Below are positions 54,594-62,727 of a stretch of DNA of 64,000 bases, one piece after another. The translations under genes were made by a program, and so were the position numbers. The stretch comes from Salimicrobium album (GTDB lineage: Bacteria > Bacillota > Bacilli > Bacillales > Halobacillaceae), in assembly GCF_900107115.1 (NCBI RefSeq), contig NZ_FNOS01000002.1, forward strand, positions 172,768 to 236,767. The letters run 5' to 3'. The notes beneath the pieces are model-generated. The model ran no database searches and had not been told where the DNA came from. It was given only the letters and a program-made list of their open reading frames with translations. The stretch's first letter is position 1, and each line of letters opens with the position of its first letter.

Positions 54594-56051
54594 ATGAGTT
54601 TACCTTCTATGACGTTTAATGGTCAGCGCAAGCCGTGGCTGATTTTAGAACGGGGGCGAACCAAATCCCCTTTTGCTCCCTTTGAACGACAAACGTTTTC
54701 CGTACCGGGAAAGAGGGGCGCTCATGTAACTGGAACAGATATTAAAATGCTCCGTATCAATCAGCCTATCGCTTTTTTATCTGATGATGGACTAACCGAT
54801 GTGGAAAGATATAACGAACTGGCAGAGTGGTTGTATGCAGAAATGGTTCTGCCCTTACAGTTTGATGACGAACCTGGTCTCACTTATTTTGCCATGTTAG
54901 ATGTTGCGCCGGAAAAGATTGAGAAAATAAGCCGATTGCGCAAAGGCACACTAACATTCCTCTGCCCGGACCCGTACAAATATGGGGAGGAAAAGAGAGA
55001 AACATTCACCGATGGTCACACCGTCATTAATGAAGGAAACGCAGAAACTCCTCCTGTCTTTCGTGCTACCGCCAAACAATCCGCAACGTTTATCGACATC
55101 GTAAAAGAAAACGGTGAATATATGCGGGTCGGTGATCCAGGCAGATTAGACCAAACGCCATATTCGCCATCCACAACAATACTGACGGAAAGCGGGGAGT
55201 CGTTAGTCGGGTGGACGGACGCTGGTTATGTTGATAACGGGTACGTCGGCGGGCAAATGATCGGAACCGTAGACGGCTTCCACCCGGATTCATACGGATT
55301 AGCGCAGGAACCGCACGGCTGGCAGGGTCCAGCGAAGAAACGCAGTCTCCCGGAACCCGTAGGCGACATCTTTTTTGAAGCCAATGTGCAGTTAAAAAAC
55401 CTCGGCAACAGTAACGAAACAGGCATGATTGAAATTTACTTTCTCGATGCCAATAACAACACCGTGGCTAAAGTCGGGATTGAGGATGTATGGCGTGGCA
55501 CAAATCGTGTACAGGGGAAAATGCAGCTCGGCCCGGATAACTCGGAACGATACGCTGATTATCATGATCTGCACAATGGGTGGAATAACTTTCAAGGTAA
55601 AATAGGTTTCTACCGCTACATGACCCCGGAAGGGCATTACATGATGCTCCCTTATTTCTCGTATAACGCAGATAACGGGGATTTTATTTACGTGTCTGAT
55701 CGTCGCAGAATCATGGATTATGAGGACAAACACACCGCCGATATTACGCAAATACAAATTGCCATGAGAGCGTGGCCGGCAATTGGCGCAAGTGAAATGT
55801 ATATGAAAGATATTGTGGTCAAAAAGACGAACAAACAACCGGGCGGCATCCCTTACATTGTCGAGCCGGGCGATGTCATCGAAGTAGACCACCAAAAAGC
55901 AGTCATCCGCATCAACGGCGAAGAGCGCACCGATCTTAAATATGATTTCGGTAGCGCTTATTTTGACTTAGACCCTGGGTATAACACACTCCACGTGTTT
56001 CCGGAGGGTGCGTATGACACAGAAATCACATGGCGCGATGCTTACAAATAA
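54594..56051 (+). CDS. Distal tail protein (Dit), long form
   Basis: The first ~135 residues are the siphovirus Dit N-domain (FTVPGKRG-type QTFSVPGKRGAHVTG and LRKGTLTFLCPDPYKYG). The family minimum is about 250 residues; this protein has 485, with an inserted region (about 190-430) rich in aromatic residues and Gly/Asn that resembles carbohydrate-binding modules of 'evolved' Dits. It probably helps bind host wall sugars. GGAGGG precedes the ATG. Confidence 0.85.
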   Translation: MSLPSMTFNGQRKPWLILERGRTKSPFAPFERQTFSVPGKRGAHVTGTDIKMLRINQPIAFLSDDGLTDVERYNELAEWLYAEMVLPLQFDDEPGLTYFAMLDVAPEKIEKISRLRKGTLTFLCPDPYKYGEEKRETFTDGHTVINEGNAETPPVFRATAKQSATFIDIVKENGEYMRVGDPGRLDQTPYSPSTTILTESGESLVGWTDAGYVDNGYVGGQMIGTVDGFHPDSYGLAQEPHGWQGPAKKRSLPEPVGDIFFEANVQLKNLGNSNETGMIEIYFLDANNNTVAKVGIEDVWRGTNRVQGKMQLGPDNSERYADYHDLHNGWNNFQGKIGFYRYMTPEGHYMMLPYFSYNADNGDFIYVSDRRRIMDYEDKHTADITQIQIAMRAWPAIGASEMYMKDIVVKKTNKQPGGIPYIVEPGDVIEVDHQKAVIRINGEERTDLKYDFGSAYFDLDPGYNTLHVFPEGAYDTEITWRDAYK

Positions 56052-56063
56052 AGGAGTGAGACA

Positions 56064-56687
56064 ATGGCAACGAATATGTTTAATGATATTGTCGATTTCA
56101 ACGGACAGAAAATACTAGCCTTTCAACCGCAACACGAAGATGACACGCCGAACAATTTTCTTGTTACCGGCAAACGCAATCCTCTCCCCAGTGCTAACTA
56201 TGTACAAAACAGTTCCGGTATATGGATCCCGCAGACCGGAGAAAATGGGGCGGCAGATACGAGGATTACGAACGAGACACTGGTGACTAAATCAAAAGAC
56301 ACCAACAAGACAGAAACGATAAAAGACACGATGATTGATCCAGGTGACACGCATTATTTTTGGGTTGCACGCGAAAATTACAAGAGTCTCCATTTCAGCA
56401 TGCTTTTAAATGGATCGGATTTGACGAATTTCGAGGATGTAAGAGTTACTCATTCTTCTGGAAGTTCCATTTCTGCAACATCACGGGTTTTTCTAAAATC
56501 TTACCCATCCCCGGACTTGGAAAACTTATTCGATAAAGACAATTTAAGCTCCGTTAATATAGGCTTCACCACGAAAGACCCCTTCTATTTCAAAGATGGT
56601 TTTTTAGGTATAGGGTTTACAGTTCCTGCTGATGCACCGAGCGCAGTTGAGCTTAAAAACGTGTCCATTATAAAAAGTGAGACATGA
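56064..56687 (+). CDS. Putative baseplate/minor tail protein
   Basis: 207 residues, beta-rich, with Thr/Asn/Ser-rich composition and no coiled coil. It lies between Dit and Tal, so a baseplate or receptor-binding accessory is likely by position. I do not recognise the family. GGAGTGAG precedes the ATG. Confidence 0.6.
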   Translation: MATNMFNDIVDFNGQKILAFQPQHEDDTPNNFLVTGKRNPLPSANYVQNSSGIWIPQTGENGAADTRITNETLVTKSKDTNKTETIKDTMIDPGDTHYFWVARENYKSLHFSMLLNGSDLTNFEDVRVTHSSGSSISATSRVFLKSYPSPDLENLFDKDNLSSVNIGFTTKDPFYFKDGFLGIGFTVPADAPSAVELKNVSIIKSET

Positions 56688-56723
56688 AAAATGAATTAAT
56701 CTTTATGCTAAGGAGGTGACACC

Positions 56724-59700
56724 ATGCCACAAACGCAATTAGCTTCCATGTTCATCGGTCAACAGCCGAACACTGAGGTACAGCAACAGCGCAAACAACA
56801 ACCGGCGCTCATCCACGTTTTAGATGGGCAGACAGATGAATTGTTGCTCGTCATCGGCAAAGATGTACCGTATTCCGAGGATATGCACACACGGGAGTTA
56901 AAGAATAACCTGGAGACGTTTGATTTTCACATCCCATCCAAAATCAACAAAAACCAATCGCAGATGACCACCAGCGGTCAGCGCACACAGTTAGCTTCTA
57001 TGTTTATTGGGGGTAGCGGGGAAAATGTTTCCCGCCCTCCCGAAAAAGAGGTCAACAAACATGTCAAAGCAGGTAACAAGGCAGTCATCCCGGACGAGGA
57101 TGGCTTTTTTCGTGAGTTGATTATCAATGAGACGGTACAAACGCACGAAGCGCTGGAAGTGTATTCGGTAGGCTCATTCACGGAGTTAAAAAAAGAAAAG
57201 CCTTTATACCCGCAAACGTACACCGGGGCGACATTAAACACCATGTTAGATGCTATTTTACACAGCACCGGCTGGCAACGGGGTATCACGGATTATTCCG
57301 GCACACAAAAGATTACATGGGATAGATATTACTCCCCGTTTGAGGCACTGCAGTTACTGCCGACCGCCTTTGATATTGAGTTGCGTTTTCGTATTGAGCA
57401 GGATGGTCCATATATCTACCGTTTCGTGGATGCCATACGCAAGCGAGGGCAAAACTCCGGCAAAGAGATTGTATCCGGCAAAGACTTGTTAAGCGCCGAA
57501 AGACGGGAACACACGAAAGACCAGGTAACAGCTTTGTTAGGTTTAGCACCGGAGAAAGAGGACGGCACACGGTTAGCTGTCGAAGTCACAGACGAAGATG
57601 CTCTACAAGTGTGGGGGCGCAACGGTCGTCACAAGTGGCAGGTCTACGAGCCGGAATCAGACAGGCAGGACATGACCATTGAGGAATTGGAGCGCTACAC
57701 TCGCACCGAGTTAAACAAGCGCAAAGCATCTGCCATTGAATACAAAGTAACAGCACTCAACATTGCATCGGCATTTGGTCGTGCGCATGAACAGGTGTTT
57801 CTGGGAGACACAGCGAGAGTGAAGGTCACAGACTTTGACCCTCCCATCTATTTAGACTCCCGTATTATTGCGATTAAGTCTCCCATTAGCGACCGATCCA
57901 AAAAAGAATACACACTCGGAGAATTTATCGAATACAGCGAAAAAGAAATCGAGAAACTGCGCCAATCTCTGCTCGGCAAGATTGCCAACAAATCAAAAAT
58001 CGTAGAGAGCAGTAATCCTCCTGCCGACACGTCTGCTACATGGATAGACGGGGATGCGATTAAACGCTATAACGACTTTACCGGCGAGTGGGAGAGTAAA
58101 GCGGATAAGACGGGCAGTCATACATCTTATGACACCAATCGTGTCAATAACGTACCGGCATCCAAAGTGACGGGCGATATACAAGATGCTCTTAATAAAG
58201 CATCGGATGCTCAATCCACCGCTGATGGTAAAATCACCTCCTTTTATCAGTCCAGCGAACCTGGCACGGCGCAAGAAGGGGATATATGGTACGACACCAA
58301 CGATAACAACACACCTTACGTGTATCAGTCGGGGGCATGGCAAAACGCCAAAGACGGCGGCATTGCGGATGCTCTTAATAGTGCCGGAGATGCACAGGCG
58401 ACAGCGGATAAAAAGGTTCAGACGTACTTTTCATCTACCGCACCTACTGCCGAAAGTGTGGGGGATTTGTGGTATGACAGCACCACCAATGAACTCAAAC
58501 GCTGGAACGGGAGTAACTGGACCGCAAAAGTCTCTGACATTACAGGAGAACACACCTCCTATGACACCTACTATGTAGACGGAAAATCATCCAGCATGGT
58601 CAGAGAAGAAGCGAATCGGGGCGATGAAGCACGATCCCTGTTTAATCCGGACGGCACATTAAACACCTCCACGTTAGAGGGAACCATAAACGCTCTGCAG
58701 AATCAGATTGTGGCGAGTGGCAATTATGCCAATGCTCATGAGATTGTGGGCAAAGGGTTCTTGTTTGAGAACAACGACACCGAAAGTCCGGATTATGGAG
58801 CGCTTTATCTCGGACCTGGGTGGTTGATGATTGCCAACTCCAAAACAAATGGAGAGTGGGAATGGTCCACATTCGGCACAGGGTCCGGCTTCTCTGCTGA
58901 TAAAATCACCGCCGGAACGATGCTCTTTAACCGTCTGATGGGTGGGGAGCTGATTGTCGGCGGTCCGTCCAATGGTAATGGGGTCTTTGTTGTGCGAGAT
59001 GCCGAGGGTGAGAACGTTGCAGAACTGGACGCTTCCACCGGAGGATTTCAGGAACTCCGCATCGGGGATGTCTTATCATCCTCTGTCGTCAAAACAAACT
59101 ATGACGATTACACCATCGAGATTAATCCGAGCAACGGGGATCTGTGGATGGATGGTGTTAATGCTATCCCTAAATATAATGAGGGCAACGTTACGATTAA
59201 GATTGTCGGCAGCAGCGGAAACACCTCGGAAAACGTCCTTGTGACCGGGTTTGTCGGCGGTGGCAGTATTACCTTTGATATACAGACGCCACGTCCAAAA
59301 ATAGACGGCTCTTTCAAGGTTACAAGGAATATCAATCGTATTTATGTAAGCGGGTTTGATGTCAATGGCACAGAGTCTCCGTGTGTCCTTACCAATGCTT
59401 CCGCAGGCAGTCAGTTAGATGATATTGCGGCGTATTGTAACGGGCAAGACTTAGCTTTCGAAAATCAAAACGGAGCTGTCGTATTCAGTAACCTACAGGC
59501 TTATGACGTTAAGCGGTGTATACGATCGTCTTATGCTTCTCACTTAACTGTTATTGCATGTAAAGGATTCGGTGAGACGACAGGTATTGAAGCTCGTTTC
59601 GGGGGCATCATCACTGGCTATGGTACAGCGCCGGATAGCAGTTCTTACCCTACCTTTGAAGGCCAGGGAGGTAAAATACTTTCTACCTTCTCCCATGATG

Positions 59701-60176
59701 CCGGAAGCGCCACCATTCCACCACCGCCGGAGAAAACGAAACGCTTTAAAGCTATTGATGCCGGTGCATGGCGACCACAAGGTGGTTGGGCGAAAAATCA
59801 GCCATTACAAGGTGAGTGGTCCGGATATGGCTCTTACAAAGGACTATGGATATTCAGCGGTCTTGGTGCAGAGTTGCAAGGCAAAACGATAAAACGGATG
59901 CGGATTAAAGTGAAACGGGAAGCACGGGGCGGTTATTCGTCTGACGTGACCATCCGTTTCCGTACACACAATTACACATCCATCCCTGGAGGTGAACCGA
60001 CATTAGGAAGCAACGTAGAACTCGGCAATTTCAAATGGGGCGAGGAAAGATGGGAAGGCATCCGATCCAGTCTCTTCTCGGCATTCGAGAACGGCAACGC
60101 CGAAGGTATCGGGATTTACGGCGGCGGTTACGCTTACATGAGTGCCGGAGCGGTATTGGAAGTAACGTATCAATAA
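56724..60176 (+). CDS. Tail-associated baseplate/spike protein (Tal-like)
   Basis: 1150 residues. The N-terminal ~400 residues match the gp27/Tal-like baseplate hub family (ELKNNLETFDFHIP and FIEYSEKEIEKL near the end of that part). A region of two related repeats follows (about 470-620) with EGDIWYDTNDNN and VGDLWYDSTTNE, as seen in phage fibres. The C-terminal ~330 residues are Gly/Asp-rich and beta-helical in style. A nonapeptide TQLASMFIG is repeated at residues 4-12 and 88-96. AAGGAGGTG precedes the ATG. Confidence 0.82.
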   Translation: MPQTQLASMFIGQQPNTEVQQQRKQQPALIHVLDGQTDELLLVIGKDVPYSEDMHTRELKNNLETFDFHIPSKINKNQSQMTTSGQRTQLASMFIGGSGENVSRPPEKEVNKHVKAGNKAVIPDEDGFFRELIINETVQTHEALEVYSVGSFTELKKEKPLYPQTYTGATLNTMLDAILHSTGWQRGITDYSGTQKITWDRYYSPFEALQLLPTAFDIELRFRIEQDGPYIYRFVDAIRKRGQNSGKEIVSGKDLLSAERREHTKDQVTALLGLAPEKEDGTRLAVEVTDEDALQVWGRNGRHKWQVYEPESDRQDMTIEELERYTRTELNKRKASAIEYKVTALNIASAFGRAHEQVFLGDTARVKVTDFDPPIYLDSRIIAIKSPISDRSKKEYTLGEFIEYSEKEIEKLRQSLLGKIANKSKIVESSNPPADTSATWIDGDAIKRYNDFTGEWESKADKTGSHTSYDTNRVNNVPASKVTGDIQDALNKASDAQSTADGKITSFYQSSEPGTAQEGDIWYDTNDNNTPYVYQSGAWQNAKDGGIADALNSAGDAQATADKKVQTYFSSTAPTAESVGDLWYDSTTNELKRWNGSNWTAKVSDITGEHTSYDTYYVDGKSSSMVREEANRGDEARSLFNPDGTLNTSTLEGTINALQNQIVASGNYANAHEIVGKGFLFENNDTESPDYGALYLGPGWLMIANSKTNGEWEWSTFGTGSGFSADKITAGTMLFNRLMGGELIVGGPSNGNGVFVVRDAEGENVAELDASTGGFQELRIGDVLSSSVVKTNYDDYTIEINPSNGDLWMDGVNAIPKYNEGNVTIKIVGSSGNTSENVLVTGFVGGGSITFDIQTPRPKIDGSFKVTRNINRIYVSGFDVNGTESPCVLTNASAGSQLDDIAAYCNGQDLAFENQNGAVVFSNLQAYDVKRCIRSSYASHLTVIACKGFGETTGIEARFGGIITGYGTAPDSSSYPTFEGQGGKILSTFSHDAGSATIPPPPEKTKRFKAIDAGAWRPQGGWAKNQPLQGEWSGYGSYKGLWIFSGLGAELQGKTIKRMRIKVKREARGGYSSDVTIRFRTHNYTSIPGGEPTLGSNVELGNFKWGEERWEGIRSSLFSAFENGNAEGIGIYGGGYAYMSAGAVLEVTYQ

Positions 60177-60187
60177 AGGAGGAAATC

Positions 60188-60502
60188 ATGTACACATTTA
60201 TTATGTATGACGGCGATAAAGTATTAGACACGCAGGAATTTAATGAAAAGCCTGTCATCCGAGGTAACCAAATTGAGAGCGGTGTGTTCTCGGCAAAGGT
60301 GAAGAAAGATTTTATCATCATTGAGGGCAGATTTGACGGGGTGCTGGACACCTCCAAAGACATAAGCCATCTTTGCAAGCCGGCGGAGGAACAGGAAAAA
60401 GAGAGGGTAAATCGCCGAATTGATGAAGCGGAAACTACTATCTTTAATGTGTTGATGGAGGTAAGCATGATGAAAGGAAGTGGTAAAGATGGGTTATTAT
60501 AA
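60188..60502 (+). CDS. Hypothetical tail-region protein, 104 aa
   Basis: It starts at ATG 60188 behind AAAGGAGGA; the frame is open further upstream but overlaps Tal and is not used. The first 60 residues are beta-rich, the rest helical (EEQEKERVNRRIDEAETT). The position between Tal and XkdX is that of XkdW-like accessory proteins. Overlaps XkdX by 14 bp. Confidence 0.7.
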   Translation: MYTFIMYDGDKVLDTQEFNEKPVIRGNQIESGVFSAKVKKDFIIIEGRFDGVLDTSKDISHLCKPAEEQEKERVNRRIDEAETTIFNVLMEVSMMKGSGKDGLL

Positions 60503-60623
60503 TTTCGTTTTGAGTATGTGGCAACGTGGCAGAGTGACAAAAGAACAGGTAAAAACTTTAGTACCACACATGCTTACGCAGGAAGAATATGACGACATCA
60601 TCAGTCATCCTCAAAATCATTAA
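60489..60623 (+). CDS. XkdX family protein
   Basis: 44 residues beginning MGYYNFVLSMWQRGRVTKEQ and continuing LTQEEYDDII, the pattern of XkdX small phage proteins found after tail fibre genes. It starts inside the previous gene. Its function in the virion is not known. Confidence 0.8.
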   Translation: MGYYNFVLSMWQRGRVTKEQVKTLVPHMLTQEEYDDIISHPQNH

Positions 60624-60636
60624 AGGAGGTGATCCC

Positions 60637-60729
60637 GTGGGTAAACAAGGCCAATCCCGTAAAAAGAAAACGAACAAAGAATATGGCCGTCGTGGTAAGT
60701 ATGCCAAAGGCAAGAAGAAGAAGAAATAA
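60637..60729 (+). CDS. 30-aa highly basic peptide
   Basis: GTG 60637 is preceded by a perfect AAAGGAGGTGATC. The product has 16 Lys/Arg among 30 residues and ends in a lysine run (KGKKKKK). The very strong ribosome site suggests real and abundant translation; a nucleic-acid- or wall-polymer-binding role is only a guess. Confidence 0.6.
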   Translation: MGKQGQSRKKKTNKEYGRRGKYAKGKKKKK

Positions 60730-60741
60730 AAAATACAAACA

Positions 60742-60771
60742 GACTCCCTGCAAAAGCGGGGAGTTTATTTT
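60742..60771 (+). terminator. Terminator before the lysis cassette
   Basis: ACTCCC pairs with GGGAGT around a short loop and is followed by TTATTTTACATTT. Confidence 0.75.
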
Positions 60772-60800
60772 ACATTTATGTCGGAACCAGTAGGGGGTCA

Positions 60801-61169
60801 ATGATGCCGGAAAACAAGGAGATGGAGGACGTGAAAGAATTCATGGGGGTGCTGATGGATGTGAAAGTTTCAATGGCAGAACTTAATGGCAAAGTCGATA
60901 AAATTATCAGCATCGAAGAAAAAGTGAATAACACTTACGATATCGCCAAAGGGACAGAACGTGTCGCCAAAGACAACAAAGCGATATTAGCTAAAAAAGC
61001 AGATGACGATGACTTGCAACGTCTCCAGAAAGATTTAAAACAAAAAGCGGATAAATCGGATGTTGAACGCATTGTAAAAGAAAAAGATAACTGGCAGAAA
61101 AACTTGCCAGCTTGGGCGGCGGTGATACTTTCACTCGTCGCTCTTTTAGTACCGTATTTATTAACGTAA
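60801..61169 (+). CDS. XhlA-like lysis-associated membrane protein
   Basis: 122 residues: coiled coil (about 25-90) and one C-terminal membrane helix (AWAAVILSLVALLVPYLL). This is the layout of haemolysin XhlA of PBSX-type cassettes, encoded right before the holin. GGGGG precedes the ATG pair at 60801/60804. Confidence 0.82.
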   Translation: MMPENKEMEDVKEFMGVLMDVKVSMAELNGKVDKIISIEEKVNNTYDIAKGTERVAKDNKAILAKKADDDDLQRLQKDLKQKADKSDVERIVKEKDNWQKNLPAWAAVILSLVALLVPYLLT

Positions 61170-61184
61170 AGGAGAGAAAAAATA

Positions 61185-61493
61185 ATGGAAAATGAAATGA
61201 TGACACAAGTTTTATTGTTTGCAACGGTAATTGGTCCATTTGTCGCAGGTGTGGTGGAGGTGGTCAAAAAGACCGTGTCTCTGCCTAAAAACTTTGTGCC
61301 ACTGATCGCTTTAGTGGTCGGGGTAGGATTAGGTGCAGCTGCCGCTCCGTTTACAGACATGGAGTTAATGTTGAGGCTGTGGGCCGGTGCTGGAGCAGGT
61401 CTGATGGCGACGGGTCTGTTTGAAAACCTCAAACAGCGTCCTGGTAAAACAAAAGCTAAAAACAAAGATAATGATCTGTTTAACAATCAATAA
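61185..61493 (+). CDS. Holin
   Basis: 102 residues with about three hydrophobic segments (6-26, 35-52, 60-80) and a charged, lysine-rich cytoplasmic tail. It sits between the XhlA-like gene and the endolysin and fits the A118-type holin family. It should permeabilise the membrane at lysis. AAAGGAGAG precedes the ATG. Confidence 0.85.
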   Translation: MENEMMTQVLLFATVIGPFVAGVVEVVKKTVSLPKNFVPLIALVVGVGLGAAAAPFTDMELMLRLWAGAGAGLMATGLFENLKQRPGKTKAKNKDNDLFNNQ

Positions 61494-61513
61494 AACAAAA
61501 GGAGGAATTACGA

Positions 61514-62584
61514 ATGGCATACGATGTAGCTTTTGACTATGGGCATGACGAGGATACATGGGAAGACACGGGTGGTAAAGGCGTTCGCAGAAACGGTAAA
61601 AAGTACGAAGAATTTCACTTCAATCGCGACGTGGGCGAACAGGCTCGAAAAATTGTCGAGCGTCATGGCTTGCGCGTGTACGTGACCCAACCGGCAAGCG
61701 GCGAAAGGGTAACGCTCAATCAGCGGACGTATCGAGCAAACAGAAGAAACGTGAAGGCGTTTGTATCATTTCATGCTAATGCTGGTACGCCGGCAGCTGA
61801 TGGGGCATGTGTGTTTGCTTGGAAAACATCCTCGAACGCCAATCGCTTAGCGGATAACATTGTAGCGCAGTTTAAAAACGCAGGTATCGACTTGCATGGA
61901 TCAGGCAGACACTATTCCCGAAGAGGTCACTGGACGAACTTCCATGTACTTCGCGAGACAAACATGCCGGCAGTGCTTATAGAGCATGGGTTTATGACTA
62001 ACAAACAGGATTTCAAAGAAATCTTTGGAGAAGACTCGAGGGAATACCGGAAAAAATGTGCCATTGCCGATGCAAAAGGAGTGCTCGACTACTTCGGGAT
62101 TTCTTACGACGGTAAAGACAATGATAGTGCAGGTCCTCGCCCCGTCCTCGGACAAGGGGATAAAGGAAACGATGTTAAGCTGTATCAGAAGAAACTCCTG
62201 GAGGCCGGCTATACAATGGACGGTCACGGTGCAGATGGATCGTTTGGTCCTTCGACAGTGGAGACTACAGAAAAATTCCAGAAGAAACATGGACTTACTG
62301 TTGATGGACTGGCCGGACCGAAAACGCAGGCAAAATTGAAGCAGGTGCTCGAAAGTAAGAAAGCTCCAGAAAAAGAAGATAACAAATACCAAACACAGGA
62401 GGAATCGGACATGCCTTTTAAAGACGTTGATGAAAATAAGTGGTATGCAGACGAACTGGAAGAAGCGGAAAAAGCGGGCATTGCCAGAGGGCTGCCGAAT
62501 GATACGTTCAACCCGGACGAACCTGTGACAAGAGCAGAAGCGGCTGTCTTTGCTCTACGTGCTTATAAAAATGCGAAGAAGTAA
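61514..62584 (+). CDS. Endolysin: amidase_3 + peptidoglycan-binding + SLH motif
   Basis: N-acetylmuramoyl-L-alanine amidase of 356 residues. The amidase_3 zinc site is seen in FDYGHDEDT, the Glu of KKYEEFHF, SFHANAG, and the catalytic Glu in LIEHGFMTN (residues 1-180). A PG_binding_1 domain follows (about 205-275, ADGSFGPSTVETTEKFQ). The C-terminus has a single SLH motif (about 302-348) with the conserved TRAEAA. An internal ATG at 62411 in frame with its own AGGAGG would yield the SLH part alone. AAGGAGG precedes the main ATG. Confidence 0.93.
   Translation: MAYDVAFDYGHDEDTWEDTGGKGVRRNGKKYEEFHFNRDVGEQARKIVERHGLRVYVTQPASGERVTLNQRTYRANRRNVKAFVSFHANAGTPAADGACVFAWKTSSNANRLADNIVAQFKNAGIDLHGSGRHYSRRGHWTNFHVLRETNMPAVLIEHGFMTNKQDFKEIFGEDSREYRKKCAIADAKGVLDYFGISYDGKDNDSAGPRPVLGQGDKGNDVKLYQKKLLEAGYTMDGHGADGSFGPSTVETTEKFQKKHGLTVDGLAGPKTQAKLKQVLESKKAPEKEDNKYQTQEESDMPFKDVDENKWYADELEEAEKAGIARGLPNDTFNPDEPVTRAEAAVFALRAYKNAKK
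62411..62584 (+). CDS. Internal in-frame product: SLH-only subunit (57 aa)
   Basis: AGGAGG at 62397-62402 is 8 nt before ATG 62411 (codon 300 of the endolysin), ideal for initiation. The product would begin MPFKDVDENKWY and consist only of the SLH motif. Internal starts that release the wall-binding part are known for some Gram-positive endolysins, where the small product joins the full-length enzyme. Confidence 0.55.
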   Translation: MPFKDVDENKWYADELEEAEKAGIARGLPNDTFNPDEPVTRAEAAVFALRAYKNAKK

Positions 62585-62590
62585 ACAGAA

Positions 62591-62610
62591 CCCCTCCTTT
62601 ACGGGAGGGG
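62591..62610. terminator. Hairpin after the endolysin gene
   Basis: CCCCTCC pairs with GGAGGGG. No T run follows on the plus strand, so termination strength is unclear. Confidence 0.5.
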
Positions 62611-62686
62611 AATACATAATTAAAAAATAAACATTTGAAAAGCGTAGGGTGTGATGGATATGTTTTTATTTTCATTAAATTTCCAT

Positions 62687-62692
62687 TATAAT
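62687..62692 (+). promoter_or_regulatory. -10 element of the cargo gene
   Basis: TATAAT lies 35 bases before the SIR2-like gene in AT-rich DNA. The -35 region (TTTTAT) is weak. A separate promoter would allow expression in the lysogen. Confidence 0.45.
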
Positions 62693-62727
62693 AACATATA
62701 TCAACAGTATGAAAAGCAGGTGATCAG

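Noticed and set aside
60035..60187. Upstream extension of the 104-aa tail-region protein
   Set aside because: It overlaps the end of the Tal gene in another frame with Arg-rich, unlikely sequence; ATG 60188 has a strong ribosome site.
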